Positions 17,167 to 26,170 of a stretch of DNA of 64,000 bases are shown in pieces. Both the position numbers and the translations under genes were made by a program. A model generated the notes under the pieces. That model worked only from the letters and a program-made list of their open reading frames with translations, was not told the DNA's origin and searched no databases. The stretch's first letter is position 1; every line of letters starts with the position of its first letter. The DNA is from Bacteroidales bacterium. GTDB taxonomy: Bacteria; Bacteroidota; Bacteroidia; Bacteroidales; Muribaculaceae. The stretch spans positions 62,001 to 126,000 of the forward strand of contig DXXK01000034.1 in NCBI GenBank assembly GCA_019416425.1. Reading direction: 5' to 3'.

Positions 17167-18699
17167 TCAATAGCCCGGATTCTGAACTACATTGGGGTTT
17201 GTGTCGAGGACGTCCTGCGGGATTGGCAGCAGATAGCTGTTCTTGGTGTAGGGAACCGCCATCGGCAGACGTCCGGGATCGTTGCGCTGTGCAGCCTCCA
17301 TGGTCTTCTCCAGGATGCCGAGACGCACCAGGTCATACCATCGCTCGCCCTCGCATGCCAGTTCCAGACGGCGCTCGTTCACATAGAGGTCGAACAGGGT
17401 CTCCCGGTTACTCTTCTCGTTGGCGGTCAGTGGCTTGACGCCTGCGCGGTTGCGGATCTGGTCGATGATTGCAGCAGCGCCTGCCAGATCGGGAGTCTCT
17501 CTGCAGAGCAGAGCCTCGGCCTTCAGCAGCAACAGGTCGTCGTAACGAAGGAAGAACACATTGCTGTAACCGGAACGGACCTTGTACATGAATGCGTAGT
17601 TGTCCGAGGGATAATAGTTGCTCCAGGCACATTCATAATATACAACCGTCTGCTCCTTGCGTTTAGTATCACCCGTCTTGTCGAATGCTGCCAGCAGGTC
17701 GCGCGAGGGAGTGATCCATTTGGCCCAGCTGAAGCTGTTGTCCCAGTCCTCCAGACAGCGGCCGTACATCCAGGACGCCCAGTTGCCGGAACCGACAGCA
17801 TAGTGGATCTCCAGAATCGATTCCTTGGTGTCGGTGGCTACGGGAGTGGCGGTGAAGCCATCCTTCACGGCGCCGTCAACGTTGAAGAGGTCGCCGTAAT
17901 CATTGCAGAGTGCGTATCCGCGCTGCGTGAGCTGGTCGACATACTGGATGACCTTGCCATAGTCTCGGACGGGCTTTTCGGCGTAGACTTTTGCCAGTAG
18001 GGCACGTGCCACATCCTTGCTGAAGATCGTCTTGTCGTCGGTGCCTTCCGGAGCATACTTGAGTGCGTCCTCCAGATCCTTCAGGATATACCCATAAGCC
18101 TCGGCCTCCGTGTTCTGTGCCGGGAAGTAGCTTTCGTAAGACTCCTCGATGTTGTCGGATGTGATGTCCTTGGGGACGGTGGTCACGATCGGGATGTTGC
18201 CCCACATGCGGACCATGCGGAACCAGATGAACGCTCGGAGCACCTCGGCCTGGGCGCGCATGGTGTTGATCTCGTCCTGGGTCAGGCTGTTGTCGGCCAC
18301 TGATGCGACACCGACGATGAACTTGGTGCACTTGGCGGCCTGAAGCATGTAGTAGTTCCAGTCGCGGTTCACGCAGAGCGTCGTTCCGTTCAGGTCGTTG
18401 GTCGCGGGATCCACCACCTCGGAACCCGTCGTCCCGGCGTAGGCGTTGTCACTGTGGACATCGCCGATCAGCAGATAGTCCAGCTGCAGGAAGTTCTGGT
18501 TGCCGCGGAAATCGTTGTAGAGGGCCGTCAGGGCGCTCTCTGCGTCAGCGCGGTTCTGATAGATGGTCTCCTCCTGCTCCTCGTCTATGTCACCCTCGGT
18601 CACGTCGGAGTAGTCGCTGACGGGATTGTAGTCCAGCGAGCACGACACCATTGATGCCGAAACCGCAAGGGCAAGACCTATAGAATATATTTTTTTCAT
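17167..18699 (-). CDS. SusD/RagB family outer-membrane nutrient-binding lipoprotein
   Basis: 510 residues. Lipobox ASMVSC puts the lipidated Cys at 20. The N-terminal TPR-like helices (about 50-250) and the C-terminal RagB/SusD region with the EALLCRETPDLAGAAA and FDLYVNERRLELACEGERWYD segments are typical. SusD proteins form a lid over the SusC channel and capture oligosaccharide at the surface. The gene lies directly downstream of susC with a 14 bp gap, the universal order. Length is within the family range. Confidence 0.95.
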   Translation of the reverse strand: MKKIYSIGLALAVSASMVSCSLDYNPVSDYSDVTEGDIDEEQEETIYQNRADAESALTALYNDFRGNQNFLQLDYLLIGDVHSDNAYAGTTGSEVVDPATNDLNGTTLCVNRDWNYYMLQAAKCTKFIVGVASVADNSLTQDEINTMRAQAEVLRAFIWFRMVRMWGNIPIVTTVPKDITSDNIEESYESYFPAQNTEAEAYGYILKDLEDALKYAPEGTDDKTIFSKDVARALLAKVYAEKPVRDYGKVIQYVDQLTQRGYALCNDYGDLFNVDGAVKDGFTATPVATDTKESILEIHYAVGSGNWASWMYGRCLEDWDNSFSWAKWITPSRDLLAAFDKTGDTKRKEQTVVYYECAWSNYYPSDNYAFMYKVRSGYSNVFFLRYDDLLLLKAEALLCRETPDLAGAAAIIDQIRNRAGVKPLTANEKSNRETLFDLYVNERRLELACEGERWYDLVRLGILEKTMEAAQRNDPGRLPMAVPYTKNSYLLPIPQDVLDTNPNVVQNPGY

Positions 18700-18713
18700 T
18701 GTTGTCGTGAATG

Positions 18714-21683
18714 TTAGAAGTCAATGTGAATACCGAATACGTAACTCTTGCAATGAGGATAGGTGCCCCAGTCAATACCCTGGACGGCACCGCTGCTGCC
18801 CCACTGGTTGACCTCGGGGTCCATTCCGGAATACTTGGTGAACGTCAGCAGGTTCGAAACCGTGAAGTAGGGCTGCAGGCGCGTGATTCCGATCTTGCGG
18901 AGTGCCGGGAAGGTGAAGTCGTAGCTGAGCGAGATGTCCTTGATGCGCAGGTAGCTGCCGTCCTCGACGAAGTACGTGGAGTTGCGCATGTTCCATCCGG
19001 CGCGGGGCACATCGGTGATCTGGCCTGGAATACGCCAGCGGTCCAGGACCTTGGTGGTCTGATTCTTGCCGTCGTACATACCCTCCGTCTCCATGCGCGA
19101 GGCGTTGAAGATGTCGTTGCCGTAGGAACCCTGCAGGAAGATGCTCAGGTTGAATCCCTTCCATGAGAAGGTGTTGGTCATGCCGAAGGTGAAGTCGGGG
19201 TTAGGGTCGCCGATGAACGTGCGGTCGGACGAGGAGATGCGGCCGTCGTTGTTGAGGTCCTCGTACATCATGTCGCCGGTCTCGGGGTCCACGCCGTTGG
19301 CTATGTAGCCGTAGAAGCCACCAAGGGAGCGGCCCGGCTCGTTGCGGACAACGGCTTCGTTGACATTCTCGCTGGTGACGGCGTCCAGATAGACCTTCTG
19401 GAGCTCCAGCTTGTTGAGCTTGTTCTTGTTGAACGACATGTTCAGGTTGGTGGTCCAGCTGAACGCGCCGATGAAGTTGCGCGAGGTAATGCTGAACTCA
19501 AATCCCTGGTTGGTCATCGTGCCTTCGTTACGCTGGATTGAGCTTGCGGCTGCGGATCCCGAGGGTAGCGATACCCACATCAGCATGTCGGTGGTGCGCT
19601 TGTAGTACCAGTCGGCGCTGAACTCGATGCGGTTCTGCAGTACGGAAAAGTCGACGCCGACACCGGTCTGGGTTGTTGTCTCCCATGTCAGGTCGCGTGT
19701 GCGGAGGTTGGCCTGGGAGATTGTGGGCACCGCGGTCTCGTTGCCTTCCTTGAACCATTCCACACGGTTGATGTTGTAGCGCTGCAGGTACGCGTAGTCG
19801 CCCACGCCGTCCTGGTTGCCCGTCATACCCCAGCCTGCGCGGAGTTTCAGATCGGAGATCCAGTTGACATCCTCCAGGAACTTTTCCTGCGAGATGCGCC
19901 ATGCGGCCGATACCGAGGGGAACGCTTTCCAACGGTGGTCGGGGTGCAGTTTGGAGGAGCCGTCGTAACGGATGTTGGCTGAGATAAGGTAACGGGAGTC
20001 ATAGTTGTACGAGACACGACCCAGCACAGACATGATGCCCCACTGCGAGGCGCTTGAGCCGGTGCCGGTCCAGCTGATCTTGTTGGCGGCGTTCAATGTC
20101 TGGATCTTGCCGTTACGGTAGTACTGGCCGTTGATCCAGTTGTTGGAGTAGTCGGAGTCGGTCCAGGACGTACCTGCGGTGATGTCCCAGGTGCTCTTGC
20201 CGACGGTGAAGTTGTAGTTGGCGACGTTATCCCATGTCAGGACAGTGTTGCGGTTGCGGCCGTCGTAGCCCTCGCCGCCCTGCTCGCGGCCACGGGTGGT
20301 CAAGTTGGGATCCAGGAACGAGGTGTTCCATCCGTTGCGGCGGTCCATGGTGAACTTGGTGGAGAACGTCAGGCCCTTGATGATGTCGAAGAACAGCTCG
20401 CCGGAAGCCAGCAGGCGGCTCTCGCGGTTGCGGTTCGCTTTCTGGCGTGCCTCGTTCTCGAGCGGGCTCTGCATGTTCAGGCCGTAGAAGTTGTTATAGT
20501 AACGTGTGGGATCGGCGGGATCCCATATTGGGGCGTACTTGGGGGTGTTGATGACAGCCAGGATTACGCCGCCACGGTTACCGACCGTACCCATGGCGCC
20601 GCCGCCGTTGGATGAGTAGTCTGAGTATACGATGTTGGCGCGGGCGGTCAGCCACTTGCGGATCTTGCCCTCCACGTTGGCGCGGAAGTTGTAACGCTGG
20701 AAGAAGGAGCTCTTCAGGATACCGCCGTCACGCTGGTAGCCGCCGGACAGATAGTATTTGATCTTGTCGGACTGCTGCGATACGGACAGCTGGTAGGTCT
20801 GGGTGTTTCCTGTACGGTAGGTCTCGTCGAACCAGTCTGTCTGGTCGGTAAGCCCGTCGGGCAGATGCACCAGTCCGAGCTCGTCCATCAGGTCCTTGTA
20901 CTCGGCGGTGTTCAAGGAGTTGATTTTCTTGGCGACATGCGAGAACCCACCCTGGACGTTCAGCGAGATCTTGGCGTCGCCGGTCTTGCCGGACTTGGTC
21001 GTGATGATCACGACACCGTTTGCGCCTCGCGAGCCGTAGATGGCGGCCGAGGACGCGTCCTTCAGGATCTGCATGCTCTCGATGTCGCTGGGCGAAAGGA
21101 AGTTGACATTGTCAACAGGTACGCCGTCCACGACGTAGAGGGGTTCGTTCGATCCGTTGAACGAGGTTGTGCCGCGCACGCGAACCGTCATTCCGGCGCC
21201 AGGGGCACCCGTGGGCATCTGCACGGCCACGCCGGCGGCTTTGCCCTGCAGGGCCTGTGCGGCCGACACGATGGGGCGGTTCTCCAGAGCCTGCTCGTCG
21301 ACGGTCGATACGGCAGTGGTCAGGTCCTTGCGCTTTACCTTACCGTAACCGATCACGACAACCTCGTCAAGGCTCTGGTTGTCTTCGTTCATTACGATGT
21401 CCATCTTGGCCTCGGCTTTCTTCTCGATGGTGAGATAGCCGATGTAGGAGAACTTGAGGGTGGACCCCGTCGGAACGGAGATCTTGAAATTACCGTCGAC
21501 GTCAGTTGTTGTGCCCATGCCGGCATGTCCCTTCACCATGATGGTGACGCCGATCAGAGGCTCGTCATTGCTGTCAGTGACCGTACCTGTCGCCGTGAAG
21601 TTCTGCGCGTATGCTGGCAAACTGCATAGCATCGTCAGAACCAGCCACAAGGCATTCAGTCCGAGTTTCCATTTAGATTTCAT
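18714..21683 (-). CDS. SusC/RagA family TonB-dependent outer-membrane transporter
   Basis: 989 residues with a signal peptide ending near residue 26 (PAYAQ). A carboxypeptidase-regulatory-like domain (about 29-95, TGTVTDSNDEPLIG) is followed by DEVVVIGYG, then the plug domain (about 105-225) with the SusC signatures ALQGKAAGV and YVVDGVPV, then a 22-strand barrel ending in the terminal Phe of GIHIDF. It imports glycan oligomers using TonB energy. First gene of the catabolic operon, with a -7 promoter element about 94 bp upstream and a DUF6377 regulator gene just upstream on the same strand. Confidence 0.96.
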   Translation of the reverse strand: MKSKWKLGLNALWLVLTMLCSLPAYAQNFTATGTVTDSNDEPLIGVTIMVKGHAGMGTTTDVDGNFKISVPTGSTLKFSYIGYLTIEKKAEAKMDIVMNEDNQSLDEVVVIGYGKVKRKDLTTAVSTVDEQALENRPIVSAAQALQGKAAGVAVQMPTGAPGAGMTVRVRGTTSFNGSNEPLYVVDGVPVDNVNFLSPSDIESMQILKDASSAAIYGSRGANGVVIITTKSGKTGDAKISLNVQGGFSHVAKKINSLNTAEYKDLMDELGLVHLPDGLTDQTDWFDETYRTGNTQTYQLSVSQQSDKIKYYLSGGYQRDGGILKSSFFQRYNFRANVEGKIRKWLTARANIVYSDYSSNGGGAMGTVGNRGGVILAVINTPKYAPIWDPADPTRYYNNFYGLNMQSPLENEARQKANRNRESRLLASGELFFDIIKGLTFSTKFTMDRRNGWNTSFLDPNLTTRGREQGGEGYDGRNRNTVLTWDNVANYNFTVGKSTWDITAGTSWTDSDYSNNWINGQYYRNGKIQTLNAANKISWTGTGSSASQWGIMSVLGRVSYNYDSRYLISANIRYDGSSKLHPDHRWKAFPSVSAAWRISQEKFLEDVNWISDLKLRAGWGMTGNQDGVGDYAYLQRYNINRVEWFKEGNETAVPTISQANLRTRDLTWETTTQTGVGVDFSVLQNRIEFSADWYYKRTTDMLMWVSLPSGSAAASSIQRNEGTMTNQGFEFSITSRNFIGAFSWTTNLNMSFNKNKLNKLELQKVYLDAVTSENVNEAVVRNEPGRSLGGFYGYIANGVDPETGDMMYEDLNNDGRISSSDRTFIGDPNPDFTFGMTNTFSWKGFNLSIFLQGSYGNDIFNASRMETEGMYDGKNQTTKVLDRWRIPGQITDVPRAGWNMRNSTYFVEDGSYLRIKDISLSYDFTFPALRKIGITRLQPYFTVSNLLTFTKYSGMDPEVNQWGSSGAVQGIDWGTYPHCKSYVFGIHIDF

Positions 21684-21776
21684 GCGATCTTGGTTTGTTA
21701 GTTATGATGTTGTTTGTGAAATTGAGTCAGATCTTCATGGGGCCGTTTGTCATGGCCTTAGTTTATCGTGGCAATG

Positions 21777-21784
21777 CAAAGTTA
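21777..21784 (-). promoter_or_regulatory. -7 element TAACTTTG of the susC operon
   Basis: TAnnTTTG match on the minus strand, giving a leader of roughly 85-90 nt before susC. No good -33 box is visible, which would suit an activator-dependent promoter. Confidence 0.5.
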
Positions 21785-21828
21785 CATTATTTAACAAAGC
21801 GTTTTTCGGCGGTTAAAAGCAAAAAGTA

Positions 21829-21845
21829 AGGGGCCAAAGGCCCCT
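21829..21845 (-). terminator. Terminator of the regulator gene
   Basis: AGGGGCC and GGCCCCT pair around a 3-base loop, followed on the minus strand by a T-rich stretch. It separates the regulator transcript from the susC promoter. Confidence 0.65.
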
Positions 21846-21924
21846 AAATTATTGAGATGTAATTATATGAAAAAACGAGACTGAATGAAATAAGTAAGAA
21901 AAATTATTCACTAAAGTAGTCTGG

Positions 21925-23637
21925 TCATGCGTCCTCGCGGATGAACTGGCCCAGTGTGTGGACACGTTCGGCGAAGTCTTTCTTGTCCACCTTGGCGCGG
22001 TTGCGCATATTGTAGCGGTAGTTGTAGACGGTCTGCGGGGAGCAGTGCAGGAACTCGGCGATCTTGACGCTGTCGGCGATTCCCAGACGCACCAGCGCGT
22101 AGATGCGGAGCTCGGTGTTGAGGAGCTCACCCTCCTTGGGCGTGACATGCTGGTCATCCTGCAGCAGGGTGTTGAAGTCGGCTACGAAGTCCGGATATAT
22201 GTGCAGGAACACGGAATCGAATGAGTTGAACAGTTTCTTCAGTTCCTGTTTGGTGGTGTCGTTGCCCTCGGTGGCCCTGATAATGTCGGTGTACTGTTTG
22301 TTCTTGGCCTTGGCGTAAACCGTACGTCGGAATTCCTCCATCCGCTTTATGTAGTTCGAGCATATCGTGAAAACCGAGCCGATGTACTCCTCCTTGACAT
22401 AGTTTGCTTCGTTAAGCTGTTCGTTTTTCCGTTTCAGGTCATAGTTCAGGCGGTTCAGCTCGTTGTTGGACACCTCGATATGCTTCTTGGCCTCGGAAAG
22501 CTCGATATTGTTGCGTGCCAGGTCAGCGCTTACCTCGGCCAGATGCTCGTTGCGGTTGCGCAGCCGTCTGTTCTGCCTTACGATCCATGCGGCGGCTATC
22601 AGTAAAATGAGTGCCAGCAGGGAGGCTATGATCAGTGCTGTCTCAGTCAGGTGGTTCTGTCGGCGGATCCGTTCCTGGTAGACCTTGCTGATTTTGTCCA
22701 GCACACGCATCTCGCTCAGGGCACGCACGCGGTTGGGGTAGGAGATGGACTTGTTGATGCTGTAGTTTATGTATCGGTACGCGCGGTTCACGTCGCCAGC
22801 TTCGTAGAGCATGTTGGCCAGTTCCTCCATAGAGGCGATTTCGGCATTGTCGATCGCGATGTCCACTTCCGCGGCCAGAACCATGTACTTGAGTGCGTTC
22901 AGGGAGTCGCCGGCTTCTTCGTACAGCTTGGACAGGATGTACGCTTCCTTTGCGTCCTGGCGGCTGTTCTTATCGGACTTGTCGATTTTGTCGACCAGAG
23001 CCGGAATCAGGGTCGAGTCCTTGGTGTCGCTCCCCAGAACATCCCAGCTGCGGAACCACAGATACTCCGGATGGCCTTTGGGAATGATTCTCATTATGGA
23101 ATCCTTGTACGACCTCTCCATGGTATAGTACATATTGGAGTCTCCTCCACGGTATGAGCCAAGATGGCTGTATAGGAAGATCATCATTCCGTAATACTGA
23201 ATCATCTCGTCGCGCGACAGCCCCGTTGTGTCGATGGAAAGCATGGTCTCTTCGGCGTTCTGCAACAGGCCGGTACCTGTCAGCATGTCGGTCTTGCGTA
23301 TCAGGCTGGCGAATCTCCAGCTGCGGTTTTCTGTCTGGTTGGCCAATGACATGCAGATGTCGATGTATTTCATGGCCGAGTCGATGCGGAATATCGTATA
23401 TTCATCAGCCAGCTGGGACGCATAGAAATATCTGTCGATCGGGTTGGTGGCGCGCTGGTATCTGTGTGTCAGGTCCAGTGTGCTCCGTTTCTTCTGGATT
23501 TCGTATTCACTGGCTTTGTCGAGTGTGGAGTCCAGGCTTAGAAGATAGGGCTCCGATTTGGATGGCTTGTGCCCGCAGGAAGCAACGCCTATGTGCGCCA
23601 GCAGACAGATGATGACCAGATACAGGAGTTTATTCAT
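21925..23637 (-). CDS. DUF6377-type membrane-spanning transcriptional regulator of the polysaccharide locus
   Basis: 570 residues from the ATG at 23637. A start at 23724 is in frame but lies upstream of the likely transcription start. The N-terminus is a lipoprotein-like signal (VASC, Cys21) or a signal anchor. Residues about 40-320 are helical and TPR-like (periplasmic sensor). A strong membrane helix lies at about 332-353, followed by a charged coiled coil (about 357-430). The C-terminus holds a LuxR-like helix-turn-helix (IAEFLHCSPQTVYNYRYNMRNR). This layout is that of the SusR/BT3309-class regulators that sense an oligosaccharide in the periplasm and activate the adjacent susC operon. The gene lies directly upstream of susC on the same strand, behind its own terminator. 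Confidence 0.85.
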   Translation of the reverse strand: MNKLLYLVIICLLAHIGVASCGHKPSKSEPYLLSLDSTLDKASEYEIQKKRSTLDLTHRYQRATNPIDRYFYASQLADEYTIFRIDSAMKYIDICMSLANQTENRSWRFASLIRKTDMLTGTGLLQNAEETMLSIDTTGLSRDEMIQYYGMMIFLYSHLGSYRGGDSNMYYTMERSYKDSIMRIIPKGHPEYLWFRSWDVLGSDTKDSTLIPALVDKIDKSDKNSRQDAKEAYILSKLYEEAGDSLNALKYMVLAAEVDIAIDNAEIASMEELANMLYEAGDVNRAYRYINYSINKSISYPNRVRALSEMRVLDKISKVYQERIRRQNHLTETALIIASLLALILLIAAAWIVRQNRRLRNRNEHLAEVSADLARNNIELSEAKKHIEVSNNELNRLNYDLKRKNEQLNEANYVKEEYIGSVFTICSNYIKRMEEFRRTVYAKAKNKQYTDIIRATEGNDTTKQELKKLFNSFDSVFLHIYPDFVADFNTLLQDDQHVTPKEGELLNTELRIYALVRLGIADSVKIAEFLHCSPQTVYNYRYNMRNRAKVDKKDFAERVHTLGQFIREDA

Positions 23638-23671
23638 GTCGTTGTTATGTTGTTCAATCTGAAAAGGAGAC

Positions 23672-23702
23672 CAAAAGTATATAAAAATGCTGAAAGGACA
23701 AA
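23672..23702 (-). promoter_or_regulatory. Promoter of the DUF6377 regulator
   Basis: -33 TTTG (23699-23702, minus strand) and -7 TACTTTTG (23672-23679), 19 bp apart. It places transcription start near 23665, which supports the 23637 start codon. Confidence 0.65.
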
Positions 23703-23872
23703 ATTTTAAGATGTTTATTACCAATCCTGTGATTTGCCACGAATGGGATGATTTTCGGGTGTAATATGTAAATGAATATTAAAATCGATACATATATTGC
23801 CCATAAATGTTAAAGAATATTAAATGCAAGCGAAATTTTATGTTATAGAGCATTGTTTTAAAAAATAATTAT

Positions 23873-23880
23873 TAATTTTG
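23873..23880 (+). promoter_or_regulatory. -7 element TAATTTTG of small RNA copy A
   Basis: TAnnTTTG match placed 6-7 bp before the conserved RNA core, in the same relation as in the other two copies. Confidence 0.6.
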
Positions 23881-23886
23881 CATCGA

Positions 23887-23956
23887 GTTTTTCATGGTAT
23901 TAGATTTTTAAGGTTAACGCAAGATTGAGTGTCGTGATGACAATCAATCTTTTTTT
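23887..23956 (+). ncRNA. Small RNA, copy A of a three-member family
   Basis: About 70 nt. Begins with the core GTTTTTCATGGTATTAGA, then TTTTTAAGGTTAACGC, then a terminator hairpin (AGATTGA and TCAATCT enclosing TGTC-GTGAT-GACA, 23922-23950) and a T run to 23956. The same order of promoter, core and hairpin occurs at 51631-51707 (+) and 49292-49210 (-). The hairpin sequences differ between copies but remain paired, which is good evidence for a structured RNA. The ATG in the core opens only MVLDF-stop here and is lost in copy C, so a conserved peptide is unlikely. Resembles paralogous trans-acting small RNAs described in Bacteroides, but identity is not verified. Confidence 0.7.
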
Positions 23957-24016
23957 ATGTCCCTACCTGACGTAAATCACCCCCATGACCACCGGCAATG
24001 CCATTCGACACTACGA

Positions 24017-24048
24017 TTTGTAGATTACAGCTAAATTGCTTATCTTTG
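24017..24048 (+). promoter_or_regulatory. Promoter of the C69 dipeptidase
   Basis: -33 TTTG (24017-24020) and -7 TATCTTTG (24041-24048), 20 bp apart, 42 bp before the ATG at 24091. Confidence 0.7.
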
Positions 24049-24090
24049 TACATTTAATCAACGTACAGCAATCAACAACGCAAACAGAAT

Positions 24091-25728
24091 ATGAAGCATA
24101 GAAGTATCTTGAGCGCGGCGGCACTGACAGTTGGAAGCCTGTCGGCGCTGTGCTGCACCAACCTGATCGCCGGCAAAGGCGCCACTACCGACGGCTCGGT
24201 GATGATGTCCTACTCCGCCGACTCGCACAATCTGTTCGGCTACCTGCATCACGCCGCAGCCGGAACCCATGCCCCCGGCGAGACGCGCAAGATTGTGGAA
24301 TGGGACACCGCCAAACCGCTCGGTGAGATTCCACAGGCACCCGTCACCTACAACGTGGTTGGCAACATGAACGAGCATCAGGTAGCCATAGGCGAGTCCA
24401 CCTGGGGTGGACGCGAGGAACTTGTGGACACCACGGGACAGGCCGTGATGGATTACGGCTCGCTGATCTACGTTACGCTGGAACGCGCCAAGTCGGCACG
24501 CGAAGCCATCGACATCATGACCGATCTGGTCCAGAAATACGGTTACGCCTCAAGCGGCGAGTCATTCACCATCGCCGATAAGAACGAGGTCTGGGTCATG
24601 GAGATGATCGGAAAGGGTGCCGAGAAGGGTGCCGTATGGATTGCCGTACGTATCCCCGACAACGCCATCTCCGGCCATGCCAACGAACCGCGTATCCGCC
24701 AGGTGAACCTGAAGGACAAGGAGAACGTACGCTACGCCAAGGACATGATCAAGTTCGCCCGCAAGCGCGGCTACTTCAATGGCAAGGACGAGGATTTCTC
24801 GTTCGCCGATGCCTTCGCCGAGCATGACGCCGGAACCCGTCGCGGATGCGACGGACGCGTATGGTCGTATTTCCGTCGCTTCAACGACGGCGCCGACCGA
24901 TACTTCGCATGGGTGGACGCCAAGAGCGACGAGCCGATGCCCCTATACATCATCCCGGACCGCAAGGTCAGCCCGGAAGGCATGCAGGAAGCCATGCGCG
25001 ACCTGTTCCAGGGCACTCCCTACGACATGACACTTGATGTAGGTGCCGGACCGTTCCATGTACCCTACCGCTGGCGTCCCATGGATTTCGAGGTGGACGG
25101 CCACACCTACACCATGGAGCGTGCCATCGCCACACAGCAGACCGGATGGAGCTTCGTCTCGCAGAGCCGCGACTGGCTCCCTGACCCCGTCGGCGGATTG
25201 TTCTGGTTCGGTACCGACGACACCAACACCACGGTCTACATGCCTTTCTACTGCGGAATGACCCAGGTTCCGGCCGAGCTTCAGTATGGCGACGTGAACA
25301 CCCTGGACCTTAACTCGAATTTCTGGGTAAACAACATAGTGGCCAACGAAGCCTATACCCGCTACGACCGCATGATTCCGGACATCCGCAAGGTGCAGTG
25401 CGGACTGGAGAAAGGATTCTTCAAGGAGCTGCCCGGCAACGACACCATGCTGGCCGGAGCCGTGGAGGCCAATGACATGGAGGCTTACCGCAACGCGGCC
25501 AACCGCTTAGGCGCCGAAGCCGCAAAGAAGGCCACGGACGCCTACCGCAACCTGGCGGGATATCTGTTCGTAAAGTTCATGGACGGAAATCAGAAGAAGA
25601 CCGACAAGGACGGCAACTTCATGAAGTCGGAGTACGGTCTGCCCCTCTATCCCTCCTTCCCCGGCTACGACAGACAATATTACGAACGTATCGTCAAGGA
25701 GAGCGGCGACCACTTCAAGATCAAATGA
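24091..25728 (+). CDS. C69 family dipeptidase, exported
   Basis: 545 residues. After a hydrophobic leader (about 1-20) the N-terminal nucleophile motif CCTNLIAGKGATTDGS appears at residues 21-36; Cys22 is the likely nucleophile revealed by processing, as in PepDA-type Ntn-hydrolases. The following WGG segment and the central substrate-site region with DVGAGPFHVPYRWRP fit the family. Length matches exported Bacteroidetes members (530-560). It probably trims dipeptides in the periplasm. Transcribed alone, with a promoter in front and a strong terminator behind. Confidence 0.92.
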   Translation: MKHRSILSAAALTVGSLSALCCTNLIAGKGATTDGSVMMSYSADSHNLFGYLHHAAAGTHAPGETRKIVEWDTAKPLGEIPQAPVTYNVVGNMNEHQVAIGESTWGGREELVDTTGQAVMDYGSLIYVTLERAKSAREAIDIMTDLVQKYGYASSGESFTIADKNEVWVMEMIGKGAEKGAVWIAVRIPDNAISGHANEPRIRQVNLKDKENVRYAKDMIKFARKRGYFNGKDEDFSFADAFAEHDAGTRRGCDGRVWSYFRRFNDGADRYFAWVDAKSDEPMPLYIIPDRKVSPEGMQEAMRDLFQGTPYDMTLDVGAGPFHVPYRWRPMDFEVDGHTYTMERAIATQQTGWSFVSQSRDWLPDPVGGLFWFGTDDTNTTVYMPFYCGMTQVPAELQYGDVNTLDLNSNFWVNNIVANEAYTRYDRMIPDIRKVQCGLEKGFFKELPGNDTMLAGAVEANDMEAYRNAANRLGAEAAKKATDAYRNLAGYLFVKFMDGNQKKTDKDGNFMKSEYGLPLYPSFPGYDRQYYERIVKESGDHFKIK

Positions 25729-25750
25729 CCGCCGTCATGACGAAATAAAC

Positions 25751-25778
25751 AACGCGACCTTCGGATGAAGGTCGCGTT
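25751..25778 (+). terminator. Terminator of the dipeptidase gene
   Basis: 11+11 bp perfect stem with GC-rich top and the T-rich tract TTTCTTTAT after it. It may also serve the convergent gene ending at 25802. Confidence 0.8.
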
Positions 25779-25801
25779 TCTTTATATTCGTAATATTTCG
25801 G

Positions 25802-26086
25802 TCAGATGTCAAAAGACTCCTGTTGCCGAGTATCGAGTTCACGCCTGTAGCGTATGGCCTCAATCCGGTATTTCACGCCGTTTACCCACACTACGCATAC
25901 CATACCGACCAACGCCAGGACACCGGCGGTAACGACCACGGTCTCGACGGCGACGCGCAGAATGGCCAGCGTCACACATATTATCGTACCAATCACCGAC
26001 AACGCTATCAGCGCCACCAGCATTCTTACACCAAGGCTATGCCTGTCATAGCCGACTTTAGTATCTTCTACCATTCTTCGTTCCAT
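25802..26086 (-). CDS. Small two-helix membrane protein, function unknown
   Basis: 94 residues, not recognised as a named family. Two strongly hydrophobic segments (about 21-43 and 47-69) are followed by a charged tail (KYRIEAIRYRRELDTRQQ). It is on the same strand as, and 84 bp downstream of, the acyl-CoA ligase gene and convergent with the dipeptidase. Opposite-strand frames here are less protein-like. The hydrophobic pattern makes a real gene likely, but no role can be given. Confidence 0.55.
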   Translation of the reverse strand: MERRMVEDTKVGYDRHSLGVRMLVALIALSVIGTIICVTLAILRVAVETVVVTAGVLALVGMVCVVWVNGVKYRIEAIRYRRELDTRQQESFDI

Positions 26087-26170
26087 CTCGTCTCAGCAAA
26101 CTTTAGGGGATTTAATGTCGTAACATTACAACATCGGAACCACAGAAATGGTTGACAAGACTTCGTGATA

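Larger units (their letters stand above)
23725..24090. other. Gene-free stretch between divergent regulator and dipeptidase genes
   Basis: About 450 bp separate the two start codons. The stretch holds the regulator promoter at its left edge, one copy of the small-RNA family with promoter and terminator (23873-23956), and the dipeptidase promoter (24017-24048). AT-rich and without a credible reading frame. Confidence 0.7.

Noticed and set aside
23896..23915. A peptide start inside the small-RNA core (ATGGTATTAGAT...).
   Set aside because: The reading differs between copies (MVLDF and MVLDLRLED) and the ATG is ATA in copy C, so no peptide is conserved.
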